Shown piece by piece: positions 35,508-46,199 of a stretch of DNA of 64,000 nt (position 1 is its first letter; each line of letters begins with the position of its first letter). Under the pieces are notes generated by a model. It saw only the letters and a program-made list of their open reading frames with translations, searched no databases and was not told the origin of the DNA. The stretch is from Desulfarculales bacterium UBA702 (GTDB lineage: Bacteria; Desulfobacterota; Syntrophobacteria; Syntrophobacterales; Syntrophobacteraceae): assembly GCA_002298165.1 (NCBI GenBank), contig DBMI01000115.1, forward strand, positions 131,823-195,822, read 5' to 3'. A program made the translations under genes and the position numbers.

Positions 35508-36611
35508 ATGAAACCCCGCGCGCCCGAACACATCGCTGCAATCACGCCCTACCCGCCGGGCAAGCCGATAGAAGAACTTGAACGCGAACTGGGAATAAGC
35601 GGCTCCATTAAACTTGCAAGCAACGAAAACCCTTTGGGGCCTTCGCCGAAGGCCATCGAAGCTATCGGGGCGGCAATCCTGAAGCTCAACCGCTACCCGG
35701 ATGGAAGCGGCTTCTATCTTCGAAGAAAATTATCTGAAAAATACGCCTACCCTTTTGACGGTCTCCTGCTGGGAAACGGCTCGAACGAAATCATAGAGCT
35801 TGTCATCCGGGCATTTCTCACGCCCGGTGATGAAGTAATTATGCCGCTGCCCTCATTTCTTCTATACAACCTGGTCGCCAGGTGGATGGGCGGAAAACCG
35901 ATTCCCGTAGCGCTCAAGGGAATGGATATCGACCTCGAAGGCATAGCGCGTGCGATCACTCCGCGCACTAAAGTCATTTTTCTTACAAATCCGAATAATC
36001 CCACCGGAGCAGTAATCACCAAGGCTGAATTCGACAAATTTTTGAACGCCGTACCATCTGAGACCATCATAGTGCTGGATGAGGCTTACATCGAATTCAA
36101 CAGAGACCCGGCAACACCCGTTGGAAGTGATTACATCGGAGTGGATGGTCCCGCGGTAATCGTACTGAAAACATTTTCGAAAGCCTACGGCCTGGCAGGA
36201 CTGCGAATCGGCTACGGAATAATGGACCCATCCATAGCCGCTTACCTGAACCGCGTTCGGCAGCCGTTCAATACCAGCTCAATTGCCCAGGCGGCCGCGC
36301 TCGCAGCGCTCGATGACGACGAATTTTTAAGCAGGACCCAGCAGATTACCTGGAGCGGGCTGGACTATCTTTATAGCGAAATGGCCAAGATTGGCCTCCC
36401 CTATTTTTCATCTCAAGCCAACTTCTTTCTGATCGAGATGCCTTGCGAAGCAGGGTTCATATTCGATCAGATGATGCGCCGGGGAGTTATCATCCGGTCC
36501 ATGAAATCATATGGAATGGACCGCTTTATCCGGGTAAATGCAGGCCTTCCCGAGGAGAACGAGCGTTTTGTCCGTACCCTCGGCGAGGTTTTGGCCGGCT
36601 TACACAAATGA
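35508..36611 (+). CDS. hisC: Histidinol-phosphate aminotransferase
   Basis: A 367-residue fold-type I PLP enzyme that converts imidazole acetol phosphate to histidinol phosphate in histidine synthesis. Typical segments are IKLASNENPLGPSPKAIEAI, NRYPDGSGFYLRRKL, LLGNGSNEIIELV, LTNPNNPTGAVI and VLDEAYIEF. The PLP lysine is Lys225 in TFSKAYGLAGLRIGYG, and the C-terminal arginine sits in RFIRVNAGLPEENE. Some aromatic aminotransferases share the fold, but the HisC pattern is good. The last bases overlap the cmk start (ATGA), so the two are translationally coupled. Confidence 0.92.
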   Translation: MKPRAPEHIAAITPYPPGKPIEELERELGISGSIKLASNENPLGPSPKAIEAIGAAILKLNRYPDGSGFYLRRKLSEKYAYPFDGLLLGNGSNEIIELVIRAFLTPGDEVIMPLPSFLLYNLVARWMGGKPIPVALKGMDIDLEGIARAITPRTKVIFLTNPNNPTGAVITKAEFDKFLNAVPSETIIVLDEAYIEFNRDPATPVGSDYIGVDGPAVIVLKTFSKAYGLAGLRIGYGIMDPSIAAYLNRVRQPFNTSSIAQAAALAALDDDEFLSRTQQITWSGLDYLYSEMAKIGLPYFSSQANFFLIEMPCEAGFIFDQMMRRGVIIRSMKSYGMDRFIRVNAGLPEENERFVRTLGEVLAGLHK

Positions 36612-37273
36612 TAATAGCAATCGATGGACCTGCCGGCGCCGGCAAGAGCACTGTATGCCGCATTTTGGCCGAGAAGCTCCGGTTCGTCTACCTTGATACC
36701 GGCGCCATGTACCGATCAGTTGCCTGGGCGCTTTCACTCGATAAAACCGGATTGAGCGGTGAAGAGATTGCCGATCGTCTGCCGCGGCTCCCCCTTGTTT
36801 TCATCCTGAAAGACGGTGCCCTCGTAATACTTCACAATGGCGAGGAATTGACCGGTCAGATCCGCAGCATGGAAATAGCGGATGAGGCGTCCAGGATCTC
36901 ACGATTTGAGCCCGTCAGATCTTACCTTTTAAACTGGCAGAGAAAATTGGGCGAGCAGGGCGACATAGTAGCCGAAGGACGCGACACCACAACCGTTGTT
37001 TTTCCACAGGCCGAGCTCAAGGTATTTCTTACGGCGGATTTAACTTCCCGTGTCGACAGGCGCCGCCGAGAATATGTGTTAAAAGGAATAGATGTATCCC
37101 ATGATGAAATGGAAAGGCGGATTCGCGAGCGGGACGATGCCGATTCAAAGCGTGCACTCGCACCCATGAGGGCCGCTGAAGACGCGATCATTCTGGACAC
37201 CTCCGATCTCGATATCCCACAAGTAGTCGACATTCTTGTAGAAATGGCAAAGGATCTCAAGGCGCGGGGTTGA
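36608..37273 (+). CDS. cmk: Cytidylate kinase
   Basis: A 221-residue nucleoside monophosphate kinase that phosphorylates CMP and dCMP. The open frame extends upstream to 36443, but the ATG at 36608 overlapping the hisC stop gives the proper N-terminus MIIAIDGPAGAGKSTVCRIL with its P-loop. Substrate motifs are FVYLDTGAMYRSVAWAL, GDIVAEGRDTTTVVFPQAEL and FLTADLTSRVDRRRREY, with the lid RIRERDDADSKRALAPM. The hisC-cmk-rpsA order is common in Proteobacteria relatives (cmk-rpsA especially). Confidence 0.95.
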   Translation: MIIAIDGPAGAGKSTVCRILAEKLRFVYLDTGAMYRSVAWALSLDKTGLSGEEIADRLPRLPLVFILKDGALVILHNGEELTGQIRSMEIADEASRISRFEPVRSYLLNWQRKLGEQGDIVAEGRDTTTVVFPQAELKVFLTADLTSRVDRRRREYVLKGIDVSHDEMERRIRERDDADSKRALAPMRAAEDAIILDTSDLDIPQVVDILVEMAKDLKARG

Positions 37274-37480
37274 GGATCTGAGACGGGGGGCAGAAGGCAC
37301 AGGGCTGAAAATTGGTGAGTTCTGGAGCTGATTCGGATATTGAAAACCTGAATGTAAGTGGTATAAGAACGTAGCATAGGAATTACAGAACTGCTGTTCT
37401 CACTATTCAGTTTTCCCTCATTCGCAATTTGTCTCCACCATTCATTTCTCTATCTTCTGTAATCTGCGCACCGTCTTCGC

Positions 37481-37509
37481 TTGATAAATTAAGTATTATC
37501 TGGTAGAGT
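37481..37509 (+). promoter_or_regulatory. Candidate sigma-70 promoter for rpsA
   Basis: TTGATA (37481-37486) and TAGAGT (37504-37509) are 17 bp apart, the optimal spacing. The rpsA start lies about 57 bp downstream of the -10 element. A pure sequence match in the otherwise empty 292-bp gap after cmk. Confidence 0.45.
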
Positions 37510-37565
37510 TTAGCGTTTGGATGGCTAAGAGCCAAAAATTAGGTAAGGGGGCCAGGGTAAAATAA

Positions 37566-39338
37566 ATGACCGTAAAAGATGAACTTGAAAAACAACCTTT
37601 TTCCGAAATGGAACTCAGCGCCTCGCCGGAAGAACAAGAAGCCGACGAGGAGATGGATTCCATGCACGACCTTTACGAACAGAGCTTCCGCAACATCCAG
37701 GAAGGCGAAGTAATTCGCGGCCGTATCGTTCAGGTTAGTGATGATTTTGTCATGGTGGACATCGGATACAAGTCCGAAGGCCAGATCTCGATTCATGAAT
37801 TCAAAGATGAGAAGGGCACGGTCCAGGCCGACATCGGCGATGAAATCGACGTCCTGCTCGAGTTCCATGACGATGATGACGGCACGATTCATCTCTCGAA
37901 AGAGAAGGCCGCAAAAATCAAGGTCTGGGACGATATCAGTCGGATTTATGGCGAGGATGGCGTAATCGAGGGAAAGATTGTCGCCAAGGTCAAAGGCGGC
38001 CTGGCGGTAGATATCGGCGTCCAGGCATTCCTCCCCGGCTCTCAAGTGGACCTGCGGCCGGTTCGGAACCTCGAATCCCTAATCGGGCAGACCTTCCCGT
38101 TCAAAGTCCTCAAATACAATAAAAAGAGAAGAAACGTCGTACTTTCCCGCCGCGCGCTGCTCGAAAAAGAGCGCGAATCGATGAAATCCCATACGCTTGC
38201 CACTCTGGAAGACAGCAAGGTGGTTGACGGTGTTGTCAAAAACATCACCGATTATGGTGTTTTCGTTGACCTGGGCGGAATAGACGGCCTGTTGCATATA
38301 ACCGACATGAGTTGGGGTCGGGTTGGGCATCCTTCCGAACTGTTCCAGATCGGGGACAGGATAAAAGTCAAGGTGCTGAGCTTCGACAAGGAAAACGAGC
38401 GGGTTTCTCTTGGTCTCAAGCAACTTGTGGATGATCCCTGGATGAGAGCGGAAGACCGTTATCCCGTCGGCACCAAGGTCCAGGGAAAGGTAGTGAGCCT
38501 TACCGACTACGGCGCGTTTGTCGAAATCGAAGAAGGCGTCGAGGGGCTCATACACGTCTCCGAAATGTCTTGGACCAAAAAAATTCGACATCCGTCGAAG
38601 ATTCTTTCGGTGGGTGACGAGGTGGAAGCGGTGGTTCTGAGCATCAATCCCGAGAGCAAACGCATTTCGCTGGGCATGAAACAGCTCGAATCGAATCCCT
38701 GGGATGTAATCGCACAGAAATACCCCGTTGGGACGACAATTGCTGGAAAGATCAAGAATATCACGGATTTTGGCATTTTTATCGGGATCGACGAAGGCAT
38801 CGACGGCCTGGTGCATATTTCGGACATTTCATGGACAAAGCGGGTGAAACATCCATCCGAGGTCTTCCGCAAAAACCAGGAAGTCCAAGCGATTGTCCTC
38901 AACATAGACAAGGAAAACGAACGTTTTTCTCTCGGAATCAAGCAGCTTGAATCCGACCCCTGGGAGAGCATCCCCCAGCGCTATCCCCTGGGCAGCCTGG
39001 TTGCCGGGCCGATAACCAACGTCACCGATTTTGGCCTTTTCGTGGAACTCGAAGAGGGAATCGAGGGCCTGGTGCATGTATCCGAGATAAGCAAGGAAAA
39101 AATCAAGTCACCTGTCGGCCAATTTAAGCAAGGCGACCAGATTACGGCAAAGGTTATCAACATCTCGCCCAAGGAAAGAAAGATTGGCCTTTCCATAAAA
39201 AGGACCGAGGAGACCGATGACCGCTCGAATTATGACGAGTACGTAAATACCGGCAAGGCCGCCACATCCAATCTTGGAGAACTCTTGAAGGAGGAACTCG
39301 AAGCGCGGGCAAACAGCACGCTTAACAACGATAAGTAA
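37566..39338 (+). CDS. rpsA: 30S ribosomal protein S1
   Basis: A 590-residue S1 protein that helps the ribosome capture mRNA. Six S1/OB-fold RNA-binding repeats can be counted. The later four carry the usual repeat pattern such as NITDYGVFVDLGGIDGLLHI, SLTDYGAFVEIEEGVEGLIH, NITDFGIFIGIDEGIDGLVH and NVTDFGLFVELEEGIEGLVH. The first two are divergent, as in other S1 proteins, and the N-terminus is acidic. Length is normal. A terminator follows 33 bp after the stop. Confidence 0.97.
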   Translation: MTVKDELEKQPFSEMELSASPEEQEADEEMDSMHDLYEQSFRNIQEGEVIRGRIVQVSDDFVMVDIGYKSEGQISIHEFKDEKGTVQADIGDEIDVLLEFHDDDDGTIHLSKEKAAKIKVWDDISRIYGEDGVIEGKIVAKVKGGLAVDIGVQAFLPGSQVDLRPVRNLESLIGQTFPFKVLKYNKKRRNVVLSRRALLEKERESMKSHTLATLEDSKVVDGVVKNITDYGVFVDLGGIDGLLHITDMSWGRVGHPSELFQIGDRIKVKVLSFDKENERVSLGLKQLVDDPWMRAEDRYPVGTKVQGKVVSLTDYGAFVEIEEGVEGLIHVSEMSWTKKIRHPSKILSVGDEVEAVVLSINPESKRISLGMKQLESNPWDVIAQKYPVGTTIAGKIKNITDFGIFIGIDEGIDGLVHISDISWTKRVKHPSEVFRKNQEVQAIVLNIDKENERFSLGIKQLESDPWESIPQRYPLGSLVAGPITNVTDFGLFVELEEGIEGLVHVSEISKEKIKSPVGQFKQGDQITAKVINISPKERKIGLSIKRTEETDDRSNYDEYVNTGKAATSNLGELLKEELEARANSTLNNDK

Positions 39339-39370
39339 TCGCCTGACGCTTTCTCCATAAACAGCCTGAC

Positions 39371-39412
39371 ACACCCGGTCCAAGCATTGCGCCTGAAACC
39401 GGGTGTTTTTTT
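39371..39412 (+). terminator. Rho-independent terminator after rpsA
   Basis: ACACCCGGT (39371-39379) pairs with ACCGGGTGT (39398-39406), followed by a run of seven T residues. It separates rpsA from sppA. Confidence 0.88.
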
Positions 39413-39442
39413 ATACTTGGCCAAAAACGGATGGGAAGACAG

Positions 39443-40315
39443 ATGAAAATGCGCGGCTGCCTCATTATTGTCGTTGTCTTTGCGGTGCTCGTGGGGTTTG
39501 TGGCCTTTCTTATGTCCGATTTCGAGCTTTCGACCAAGAACAACCGCATTGGGCTGGTTGAAATAAAGGGTACGATTACCAGTTCGCAAGAGACTGTTAA
39601 ACAACTAAAAGAGTTCCGAAAGGATTCATCGATCAAGGCAATATTAGTCAGGATCGATTCCCCTGGCGGTGCAGTAGGACCATCCCAGGAGGTTTATACT
39701 GAAATAAGGCGAACAATCCAGACCAAACCGGTTGTTGCTTCCCTTGGCGGGGTAGCGGCATCGGGCGGATATTACATAGCAAGCGCCGCCAATTCGATCG
39801 TTGCAAATGCCGGAACAATCACCGGGAGCATCGGCGTAATAATTTATTTTCCCAACCTGAAGGAGCTGTTCGAAAAAATCGGTTACCAGATGACGACCAT
39901 TAAGAGCGGCCAGTTTAAGGACGTCGGTAACCCATCGCGGGACATGACCCCCGAGGAAAGATCGCTTTTGCAGGATACCATCATGGAAACCTATTCGCAG
40001 TTCGTGCGCGATGTCGCTCAGGGCAGGAACCTTCCTCAGGAACAAGTGAAGCAGGTTGCGGACGGCAGGATAATTCTGGGTGAAAAAGCCCTCGAACTGA
40101 AGCTGATCGATCAGATCGGAAATTACGAGGATGCAGTGGATAAGGCCGCCGAACTCGGCAAGATAGAAGGAGAACCACAGATAATTCGCGGGAAGAAGCA
40201 GAACCGCTCTCTGATGGATCTACTTCTCGGAAGCGATGTCGGCGACCGGCTAAACGAGATAGTATTTGATTCCTGCCTTTTTTTGAGATACCAGCTGCCG
40301 GATTTTGGGAAGTAA
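39443..40315 (+). CDS. sppA: Signal peptide peptidase SppA (short, 36K type)
   Basis: A membrane-anchored serine protease that degrades cleaved signal peptides. The ATG at 39443 is preferred to 39431 because GGGAAG lies just upstream; the product is 290 residues. The N-terminal helix CLIIVVVFAVLVGFVAFL anchors it with the catalytic part outside. The S49 motifs are RIDSPGGAVGPSQEV, the nucleophile Ser107 in VAASGGYYIA, ITGSIGVI and the Lys region IKSGQFKDVGNP. Lys159 lies 52 residues after the serine, the same spacing as Ser147/Lys199 of B. subtilis SppA. A hairpin terminator follows. Confidence 0.92.
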   Translation: MKMRGCLIIVVVFAVLVGFVAFLMSDFELSTKNNRIGLVEIKGTITSSQETVKQLKEFRKDSSIKAILVRIDSPGGAVGPSQEVYTEIRRTIQTKPVVASLGGVAASGGYYIASAANSIVANAGTITGSIGVIIYFPNLKELFEKIGYQMTTIKSGQFKDVGNPSRDMTPEERSLLQDTIMETYSQFVRDVAQGRNLPQEQVKQVADGRIILGEKALELKLIDQIGNYEDAVDKAAELGKIEGEPQIIRGKKQNRSLMDLLLGSDVGDRLNEIVFDSCLFLRYQLPDFGK

Positions 40316-40350
40316 AAAAAAGGACGGATGTGGATTTGGAACAACTACAC

Positions 40351-40381
40351 GGGCGGGAAAGTGATCCCCGCCCTTTTTTTT
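40351..40381 (+). terminator. Rho-independent terminator after sppA
   Basis: GGGCGGG (40351-40357) pairs with CCCGCCC (40367-40373) and is followed by eight T residues. Lies between convergent sppA and the YrdC-family gene. Confidence 0.88.
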
Positions 40382-40413
40382 CAAACTCGGGCAATTTTTT
40401 CAGAATATGGAAT

Positions 40414-41031
40414 TTAGACTTTGAACGGGCTCAAATCCCCGGCGCCCTCGCGAATGATTTCCGGGGTATCGTCAATCAGTGAGATAACGCTCGATTGCAC
40501 GCCGGTTACGTTTCCTCCGTCCACAATCAAATCGAGCGCGTGACCGAGCTTATCCTGAATCTCCCTGGGGGTAATAAGAATCTTATTGCCGGCTTCGGGA
40601 TCGGTGGCGCTGGTGCTTATGATTGGATGACCCAGTTCTTCGACGATGGCAAGCGATATCGGGTTGTCCGGGACGCGTATTCCGACTGTCTGCCTCTTCG
40701 TAAGCATTATTTTTGGTACCAGTCGAGAGCCTTCGAGGATGAACGTATAAGGACCCGGCAGCAATCTCCTCATGGTTTTGTAGGCATAGTTTGTAACCTG
40801 GGCATATTCGCTGATGTTTTTGAGGTCGCTGCAGATGAAGCTGAAAGGCTGGTGGGACGACCTCCTCTTCAATTGATAGATTTTCTCGATTGACCCTTTG
40901 TTGAACAGATCGCATCCAATTCCGTAGAATGTATCTGTTGGGTACGCTATTATTCCTCCGTTTGACAGTACCTCGACCACTTTTCTAATTTTTCTGGGTT
41001 CGGGGTGCTTCGGGTTGATCTCAAGAATCAT
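40414..41031 (-). CDS. Threonylcarbamoyl-AMP synthase (YrdC/TsaC/YwlC family)
   Basis: A 205-residue YrdC-domain protein that makes threonylcarbamoyl-AMP from Thr, bicarbonate and ATP for tRNA t6A modification. The ATG at 41031 with AAAGG upstream is preferred to 41091. Motifs are GGIIAYPTDTFYGIGCDLFN (substrate pocket), IYQLKRRSSHQPFSFIC (the KxR..KP-type loop with Gln-Pro), RRLLPGPYTFIL, VGIRVPDNPI and the closing STSATDPEAG with DGGNVTGVQSSVISL. It lacks the extra Sua5 C-terminal domain, so it is the TsaC-length form. Start is divergent from, and near, the Ppx/GppA gene. Confidence 0.9.
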   Translation of the reverse strand: MILEINPKHPEPRKIRKVVEVLSNGGIIAYPTDTFYGIGCDLFNKGSIEKIYQLKRRSSHQPFSFICSDLKNISEYAQVTNYAYKTMRRLLPGPYTFILEGSRLVPKIMLTKRQTVGIRVPDNPISLAIVEELGHPIISTSATDPEAGNKILITPREIQDKLGHALDLIVDGGNVTGVQSSVISLIDDTPEIIREGAGDLSPFKV

Positions 41032-41218
41032 TCGCGACCTTTCTCTGACGATTATTGAGGAAGCGGCAGGGCTGAAAATCCAAGCTAGCATATCTTGTCA
41101 AGCGAAGCACGGAATAAGAGTGGCAACAGCATCAGGGGATCGAGCAACTAAGGACCAATGCCCCCTCGGAATAGATAATAAGGGCGGGCCGAAGCCAGTG
41201 TCAAGACAAGGGAAAGAG

Positions 41219-42250
41219 ATGATATTGGACCCGTCTGAAGCTATTCACTTTGCAGCAATAGATATTGGATCGCACACCACCAGAATGATAGTTGCCCGAA
41301 TTGATGGGAATGAAATTCTTCCCGTCTGTATCGAGCGCAGGGTGACCCGTCTGGCCAGGGATTTCGGCAAATCCCGCAAATTGGCTGCCGCGGCTTTCGA
41401 GAGGGCGTCGAGGGCCATGATGGAGTACCGCTCCATTCTTGATGGATACAAGACGGTCCGGATTGCCTGCGGTGCAACAGGAGTAGTGAGGCGCGCATCG
41501 AACTCTTCCGAGTTGATCCGGGAAATCCGGCGGGAAACTGGAATTACCGCGTCAATTCTGTCCGAGCAGCAGGAGGCGCTTCTTTCCGCCAAAGGAATGC
41601 TAAGCGTCCTGCCTGAGAAAAAGGGTGATTTTCTGCTCTTCGATATAGGAGGTGGGAGCACGGAATTTTTGCTGGCCTGCTCCGAAGAGGATGCTCCTGT
41701 ATGGAGTACCAGTCTGCCGGTCGGGGCAGCTGTATTGACAGAGAAGTTCCTGTCGGATGATCCGCCTGGTATTGAAGCCGTCGGGATGGCCTTAAACGCA
41801 GTTGAGAAGAAGGTCGAGACCGTTCGTGAGCAAGTGCGCGCTGAACTTGCCGCAACCGGCAAAGCCTCTTTTGAATCGCTCACACTCGCAGGCACCGCCG
41901 GAACGGTAACCACCCTCGCCGCGATGTATCTTGAAATGGATGAGTACATACCGTATCGTGTTAACGGTCTGGTGTTGAATCGTGATTGGGTTTCAGGTAC
42001 GGTCGCGGAGCTTTCGGAAATGACTTTTTCCCGCAGGCGCACGATTCGCGGGCTTGAACCGGGAAGAGAGGATATAATCCTTGGTGGCGCTGTTATAGTC
42101 GATAGAATTCTGGACTTCTTCGCTCAGTCAAACTTCACTGTAACCGATGCGGGGCTTGTCGAAGGACTGCTTATCGATATCGTGGAAAAAGAACGTGGTC
42201 TGGCCCGCGGTCTAACAACGGGCTTGACATGGCAGTTAAAAAAGGAATAA
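41219..42250 (+). CDS. Ppx/GppA phosphatase family protein
   Basis: A 343-residue member of the sugar kinase/actin-like superfamily that hydrolyses polyphosphate or pppGpp. The frame opens at 41015, but the ATG at 41219 with GGGAAAGAG upstream puts the phosphate-1 motif [17 protein letters not shown] correctly near the N-terminus. Other motifs are [34 protein letters not shown] (phosphate-2) and [18 protein letters not shown]. It is short, lacking the C-terminal HD domain of E. coli Ppx and GppA. Sequence does not tell exopolyphosphatase from pppGpp phosphatase. Confidence 0.88.
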   Translation: MILDPSEAIHFAAIDIGSHTTRMIVARIDGNEILPVCIERRVTRLARDFGKSRKLAAAAFERASRAMMEYRSILDGYKTVRIACGATGVVRRASNSSELIREIRRETGITASILSEQQEALLSAKGMLSVLPEKKGDFLLFDIGGGSTEFLLACSEEDAPVWSTSLPVGAAVLTEKFLSDDPPGIEAVGMALNAVEKKVETVREQVRAELAATGKASFESLTLAGTAGTVTTLAAMYLEMDEYIPYRVNGLVLNRDWVSGTVAELSEMTFSRRRTIRGLEPGREDIILGGAVIVDRILDFFAQSNFTVTDAGLVEGLLIDIVEKERGLARGLTTGLTWQLKKE

Positions 42251-42302
42251 AGCCCCGGAATGTATTGAATCAAATTTCGCTCAAAATAAGTTTGGAGACG
42301 TA

Positions 42303-43781
42303 ATGGATATATCAAACCATACGCATACACCGGAGGCGCTGACCTTCGATGACATAAGCCTGGTGCCCGATTACTCGGAGGTTTTGCCACTCGAGACAGA
42401 GGTGGGAACAATGCTCACGCGAGACATCCCGCTTCGGATTCCTCTAGTCAGCGCAGCGATGGACACTGTTACCGAATCGGATACCGCCATCAGCATGGCC
42501 CGCGAGGGCGGCATAGGCATAATTCACCGCAATATGAGCATCGAGGCTCAGGCACAGGAAGTAAACAAGGTAAAGAAGTCCGAGAGCGGCATGATAGTTG
42601 ATCCGGTCACGGTACATCCTGACCAGCCCATCCGGGATGTGTTCGCGCTCATGACACGATACAGGATTTCGGGCGTCCCGGTAGTAACGGGAGACCAACT
42701 CGTCGGCATAGTCACGAACAGGGATCTCAGGTTCGAAATTGACGAAAACATACGTGTCTCGGAAGTCATGACCAAGGAGAACCTGGTAACGGCCCCGGTC
42801 GGGATATCCCTTGAAGACTCGAAGAGGCTGCTTCAGAAAAGAAGAATTGAAAAGCTGCTTGTCGTGGACGAGAATGGGCGGCTCAAAGGCCTGATAACTA
42901 TAAAAGACATAATGAAGATAAAGAAATACCCCAAATCCAGCAAAGATAGTTTTGGAAGGCTGCGTGTGGGGGCCGCGGTAGGGGTTGGCGCCGATATGCT
43001 TCCCAGGGTAAGCGCCCTTAAAGGCGCGGGAGTTGACATTGTCGTCGTTGACAGCGCACATGGCCATTCCAGAAACGTCCTGGAAGCCGTGCGTACAATA
43101 AAGCGTGAATTTGTCGATCTCCAGATCATCGCCGGAAACGTTGCCACAGCGGCCGGTGCGGAGGCCCTCATCGAGGCAGGGGTTGATGCCATCAAAATAG
43201 GTGTGGGGCCCGGCTCTATTTGCACGACCCGTATTGTTGCGGGTGTGGGAGTACCGCAGGTAACGGCCATCATGGAGTGCGCAAAGGTCGCCCGGCGCAG
43301 AGGGATCCCGATAATCGCGGATGGCGGAATTAAATACAGCGGCGACATGGTGAAAGCGATGGCATCCGGCGCTGATTCGGTGATGGTAGGCAGTCTCCTG
43401 GCTGGAACCGATGAAAGCCCCGGCGAATCCATTCTCTACCAGGGCCGCAGCTACAAGGTTTACCGTGGAATGGGTTCCCTTGGTGCAATGCGCGAAGGCA
43501 GCAGAGACCGTTATTTTCAGGATGACGTATTCGAACCCAAAAAATTGGTTCCCGAAGGAATCGAGGGCAAGGTGCCGTATCGTGGACCAATCGCCGACGT
43601 CGTCCACCAGCTTATAGGCGGACTCCGCGCGGGAATGGGCTATCTCGGGTGCAAGACTCTGGAAGAGCTGAGGACCAAAGCGCGAATAGTGCGTGTAACC
43701 AGCGCAGGTCTCAAGGAAAGCCACGTGCACGACGTCATAATCACCAAGGAAGCGCCAAACTACCAGGTTGACTTAAAGTAA
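42303..43781 (+). CDS. guaB: Inosine-5'-monophosphate dehydrogenase
   Basis: A 492-residue IMPDH, the NAD-dependent step from IMP to XMP in GMP synthesis. TIM-barrel start [19 protein letters not shown] is followed by two CBS domains (about residues 95-205). The catalytic loop [20 protein letters not shown] carries Cys307, and the flap region has [20 protein letters not shown]. The C-terminal [24 protein letters not shown] and [17 protein letters not shown] are diagnostic. Upstream GGAGACGTA gives the ribosome-binding site. guaA follows after 19 bp, so the pair is one operon. Confidence 0.97.
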   Translation: MDISNHTHTPEALTFDDISLVPDYSEVLPLETEVGTMLTRDIPLRIPLVSAAMDTVTESDTAISMAREGGIGIIHRNMSIEAQAQEVNKVKKSESGMIVDPVTVHPDQPIRDVFALMTRYRISGVPVVTGDQLVGIVTNRDLRFEIDENIRVSEVMTKENLVTAPVGISLEDSKRLLQKRRIEKLLVVDENGRLKGLITIKDIMKIKKYPKSSKDSFGRLRVGAAVGVGADMLPRVSALKGAGVDIVVVDSAHGHSRNVLEAVRTIKREFVDLQIIAGNVATAAGAEALIEAGVDAIKIGVGPGSICTTRIVAGVGVPQVTAIMECAKVARRRGIPIIADGGIKYSGDMVKAMASGADSVMVGSLLAGTDESPGESILYQGRSYKVYRGMGSLGAMREGSRDRYFQDDVFEPKKLVPEGIEGKVPYRGPIADVVHQLIGGLRAGMGYLGCKTLEELRTKARIVRVTSAGLKESHVHDVIITKEAPNYQVDLK

Positions 43782-43800
43782 CCCATCTGAAAGAACATTC

Positions 43801-45357
43801 ATGATGTTTGACCATCTGCACCAGGAACGGATCCTGATTCTCGATTATGGATCCCAGTACACTCAGCTCATAGCCCGCAGGATACGCGAAAGTCACGTTT
43901 ATTGCGAAATTCATCCTTTCAATATGCCGATGGAATCGCTAAGGGCCTTTGAGCCCAAAGGGATAATCCTGTCGGGAGGGCCGTCCAGCGTGCACGATGA
44001 AGGCGCGCCTCTTGCCGATCCCGCAACATTCGAACTTGGGGTGCCTATTCTTGGCATCTGCTACGGCATGCAACTGCTTGCCCACCAGCTTGGCGGGGAG
44101 GTCGAAAAGGCAGAGAGGCGTGAATACGGTCCGGCATCGGTGGATATAACCTTTCCGGGAGACCTTTTCACAGATATCGAAAACGAAGGCGTGCGCGTCT
44201 GGATGAGCCACGGCGACCGTATAGTCAAACTCCCGCCAAATTTCCGCATAATGGCCAAAAGCGACAATTCTCCAGCGGCTGCAATGGGGGATCCGCAAAG
44301 ACATACATACGGTGTTCAGTTCCACCCGGAAGTTGCCCACACACCCAGCGGCAAGGATATCCTGGAAAATTTCCTTTTCCGAATCTGCCGTTGCAAACCT
44401 TCCTGGACAATGAAATCATTTGTGGAATCCGCCATCGGCTCAGTTCAGGAAAAGGTAGGGGATGAACGGGTTATTTGCGCGCTTAGCGGCGGAGTGGATT
44501 CCTCGGTTGTGGCAGTGCTACTCCACAAAGCCATTGGAGATCGCCTGCACTGCATCTTTGTAAATAACGGCCTGTTGCGCAAAGGCGAAGCCGAGACCGT
44601 TCAAAGGATCTTCCGCGATCATTTTGAAATTAATCTCACCTATGTTGACGCATCGGTTGAATTTCTTGATCGCCTGAGCGGGGTGGAGGACCCGGAACGA
44701 AAAAGAAAAATAATCGGAAATCTTTTCATCGAGATATTCGAGCAGGAGGCCATGAGCATTCCGGGCGCACGCTACCTCGCACAGGGGACACTTTATCCCG
44801 ATGTAATAGAAAGCGTTTCCTTCAAAGGACCTTCGGCCACAATCAAGACGCACCACAATGTGGGAGGGCTCCCGGAGCGGATGCAGTTCGAGCTGATCGA
44901 ACCACTTCGTGAGCTTTTCAAAGACGAGGTGCGCATGGTCGGAAGAGAACTCGGGTTGCCGGAGCGCATAATTATGCGCCACCCGTTCCCCGGCCCCGGC
45001 CTGGCTATAAGGATCATCGGTCCCGTAGATCCATTAAGCCTTGAAATTCTGCGCGAAGCCGATGCCATCATACAGGAGGAAATCGAGGCTTCCGGTTGGT
45101 ATGAACACGTCTGGCAGTCATTTGCCGTGTTGCTGCCGGTAAGGTCGGTTGGCGTAATGGGCGATGAGCGCACCTATGAACAGGCCATTGCCGTACGCGC
45201 GGTAGAGAGTGTGGATGCCATGACCGCCGACTGGGCGAGGCTACCCTACGAGGTCCTCGGTCGGATTTCGAACAGGATAATAAACGAAGTTAAAGGGGTT
45301 AACCGCGTCGTCTATGATATCTCGTCGAAACCGCCAAGCACCATAGAATGGGAATAG
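43801..45357 (+). CDS. guaA: GMP synthase (glutamine-hydrolysing)
   Basis: A 518-residue two-domain enzyme converting XMP to GMP. The N-terminal class-I glutamine amidotransferase has the nucleophile in [18 protein letters not shown] and the His/Glu pair in [11 protein letters not shown]. The ATP-pyrophosphatase domain has the P-loop [18 protein letters not shown]. The C-terminal dimerisation domain has [14 protein letters not shown] and [12 protein letters not shown], the usual GuaA ending. The length is typical. Co-transcribed with guaB. Confidence 0.97.
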   Translation: MMFDHLHQERILILDYGSQYTQLIARRIRESHVYCEIHPFNMPMESLRAFEPKGIILSGGPSSVHDEGAPLADPATFELGVPILGICYGMQLLAHQLGGEVEKAERREYGPASVDITFPGDLFTDIENEGVRVWMSHGDRIVKLPPNFRIMAKSDNSPAAAMGDPQRHTYGVQFHPEVAHTPSGKDILENFLFRICRCKPSWTMKSFVESAIGSVQEKVGDERVICALSGGVDSSVVAVLLHKAIGDRLHCIFVNNGLLRKGEAETVQRIFRDHFEINLTYVDASVEFLDRLSGVEDPERKRKIIGNLFIEIFEQEAMSIPGARYLAQGTLYPDVIESVSFKGPSATIKTHHNVGGLPERMQFELIEPLRELFKDEVRMVGRELGLPERIIMRHPFPGPGLAIRIIGPVDPLSLEILREADAIIQEEIEASGWYEHVWQSFAVLLPVRSVGVMGDERTYEQAIAVRAVESVDAMTADWARLPYEVLGRISNRIINEVKGVNRVVYDISSKPPSTIEWE

Positions 45358-45430
45358 CGGCGGCTGGCCGGCAAGTCTGCCCCACGGTAAAGTTTGCCCA
45401 TGCCCGCAAAGGGGCTTTCCGAAATTTCTC

Positions 45431-46165
45431 ATGTTCACAGAATCCCACCGCTTTTATCGATATCGGCACCAAGCAGCGAAGGACTTGGTAAGTTTCCAGG
45501 TCAAGTACAGGGAGACGGACCTGTGGATACGGGCTCGACTCAACCTTGCAAAAGTGGCCACGCAAGCCGTTCTCAACTGCCGTTTGCAAATCGACAGCTA
45601 CATCTCCAACCATGAATCTTTCCTCCCGTCGCTGGTTCCTTTACCGGACGATCCGCTGGCCCCTCCGGTGGTAAGGGCCATGCTGCTCGCCTCGATCTCC
45701 GCCGGCGTCGGCCCCATGGCAAGCGTTGCCGGCGCAATAGCCCAGGCTGTTGCTGTTGCACTCAAGCCCTTCTCGGATTCCGTTATCGTTGAAAACGGAG
45801 GTGACTGCTACCTTGATTTAATTGAGCCCACAACTGTGGGAATCTTTGCTGGACCAGACTCGCCATTTACCGACAAAATAGCCCTGAAGTTCGCGCCGAA
45901 CCGATTTCCCCTGGGAATATGCACCTCTTCGGGAACAGTCGGCCATTCACTCAGCTTCGGCAAAGCCGACGCAGTCACGGTGGTTTCTCCGGATGCCGCA
46001 CTTGCAGATGCCACCGCAACCCGCCTTGGAAACCTCGTGAACACACCCGCTGATATTCACAAAGCTCTCGAACTTGCACCCGGTATACCTTACATTGAAG
46101 GAATTTTGATAGCTGTGAAGGATAAGATCGGAATATGGGGAAACCTGGAGCTAATCCCGGTATAA
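45431..46165 (+). CDS. UPF0280 family protein (ApbE-like fold)
   Basis: A 244-residue protein of the UPF0280 group, distantly related to the ApbE FMN-transferase fold. Diagnostic parts are FQVKYRETDLWIRA, SISAGVGPMASVAGAIAQAV, VIVENGGDCYLDL, ICTSSGTVGHSLSFGKADAV and DAALADATATRLGNLVN. The last two correspond to the SxG(T)xxH and DAxATA motifs of ApbE. Such proteins are common in anaerobes and archaea; the biochemical role is unproven. No signal peptide. It follows guaA by about 70 bp without a terminator, so it may share that operon. Confidence 0.82.
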   Translation: MFTESHRFYRYRHQAAKDLVSFQVKYRETDLWIRARLNLAKVATQAVLNCRLQIDSYISNHESFLPSLVPLPDDPLAPPVVRAMLLASISAGVGPMASVAGAIAQAVAVALKPFSDSVIVENGGDCYLDLIEPTTVGIFAGPDSPFTDKIALKFAPNRFPLGICTSSGTVGHSLSFGKADAVTVVSPDAALADATATRLGNLVNTPADIHKALELAPGIPYIEGILIAVKDKIGIWGNLELIPV

Positions 46166-46199
46166 ACTAAGGCCTGTACACCATTTTGACCAAAAGCCG

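Noticed and set aside
42444..43730. 428-codon open frame on the minus strand opposite guaB
   Set aside because: It is the complement of a highly conserved gene, has His/Tyr-rich unprotein-like composition and no recognisable motif. A codon-bias shadow.
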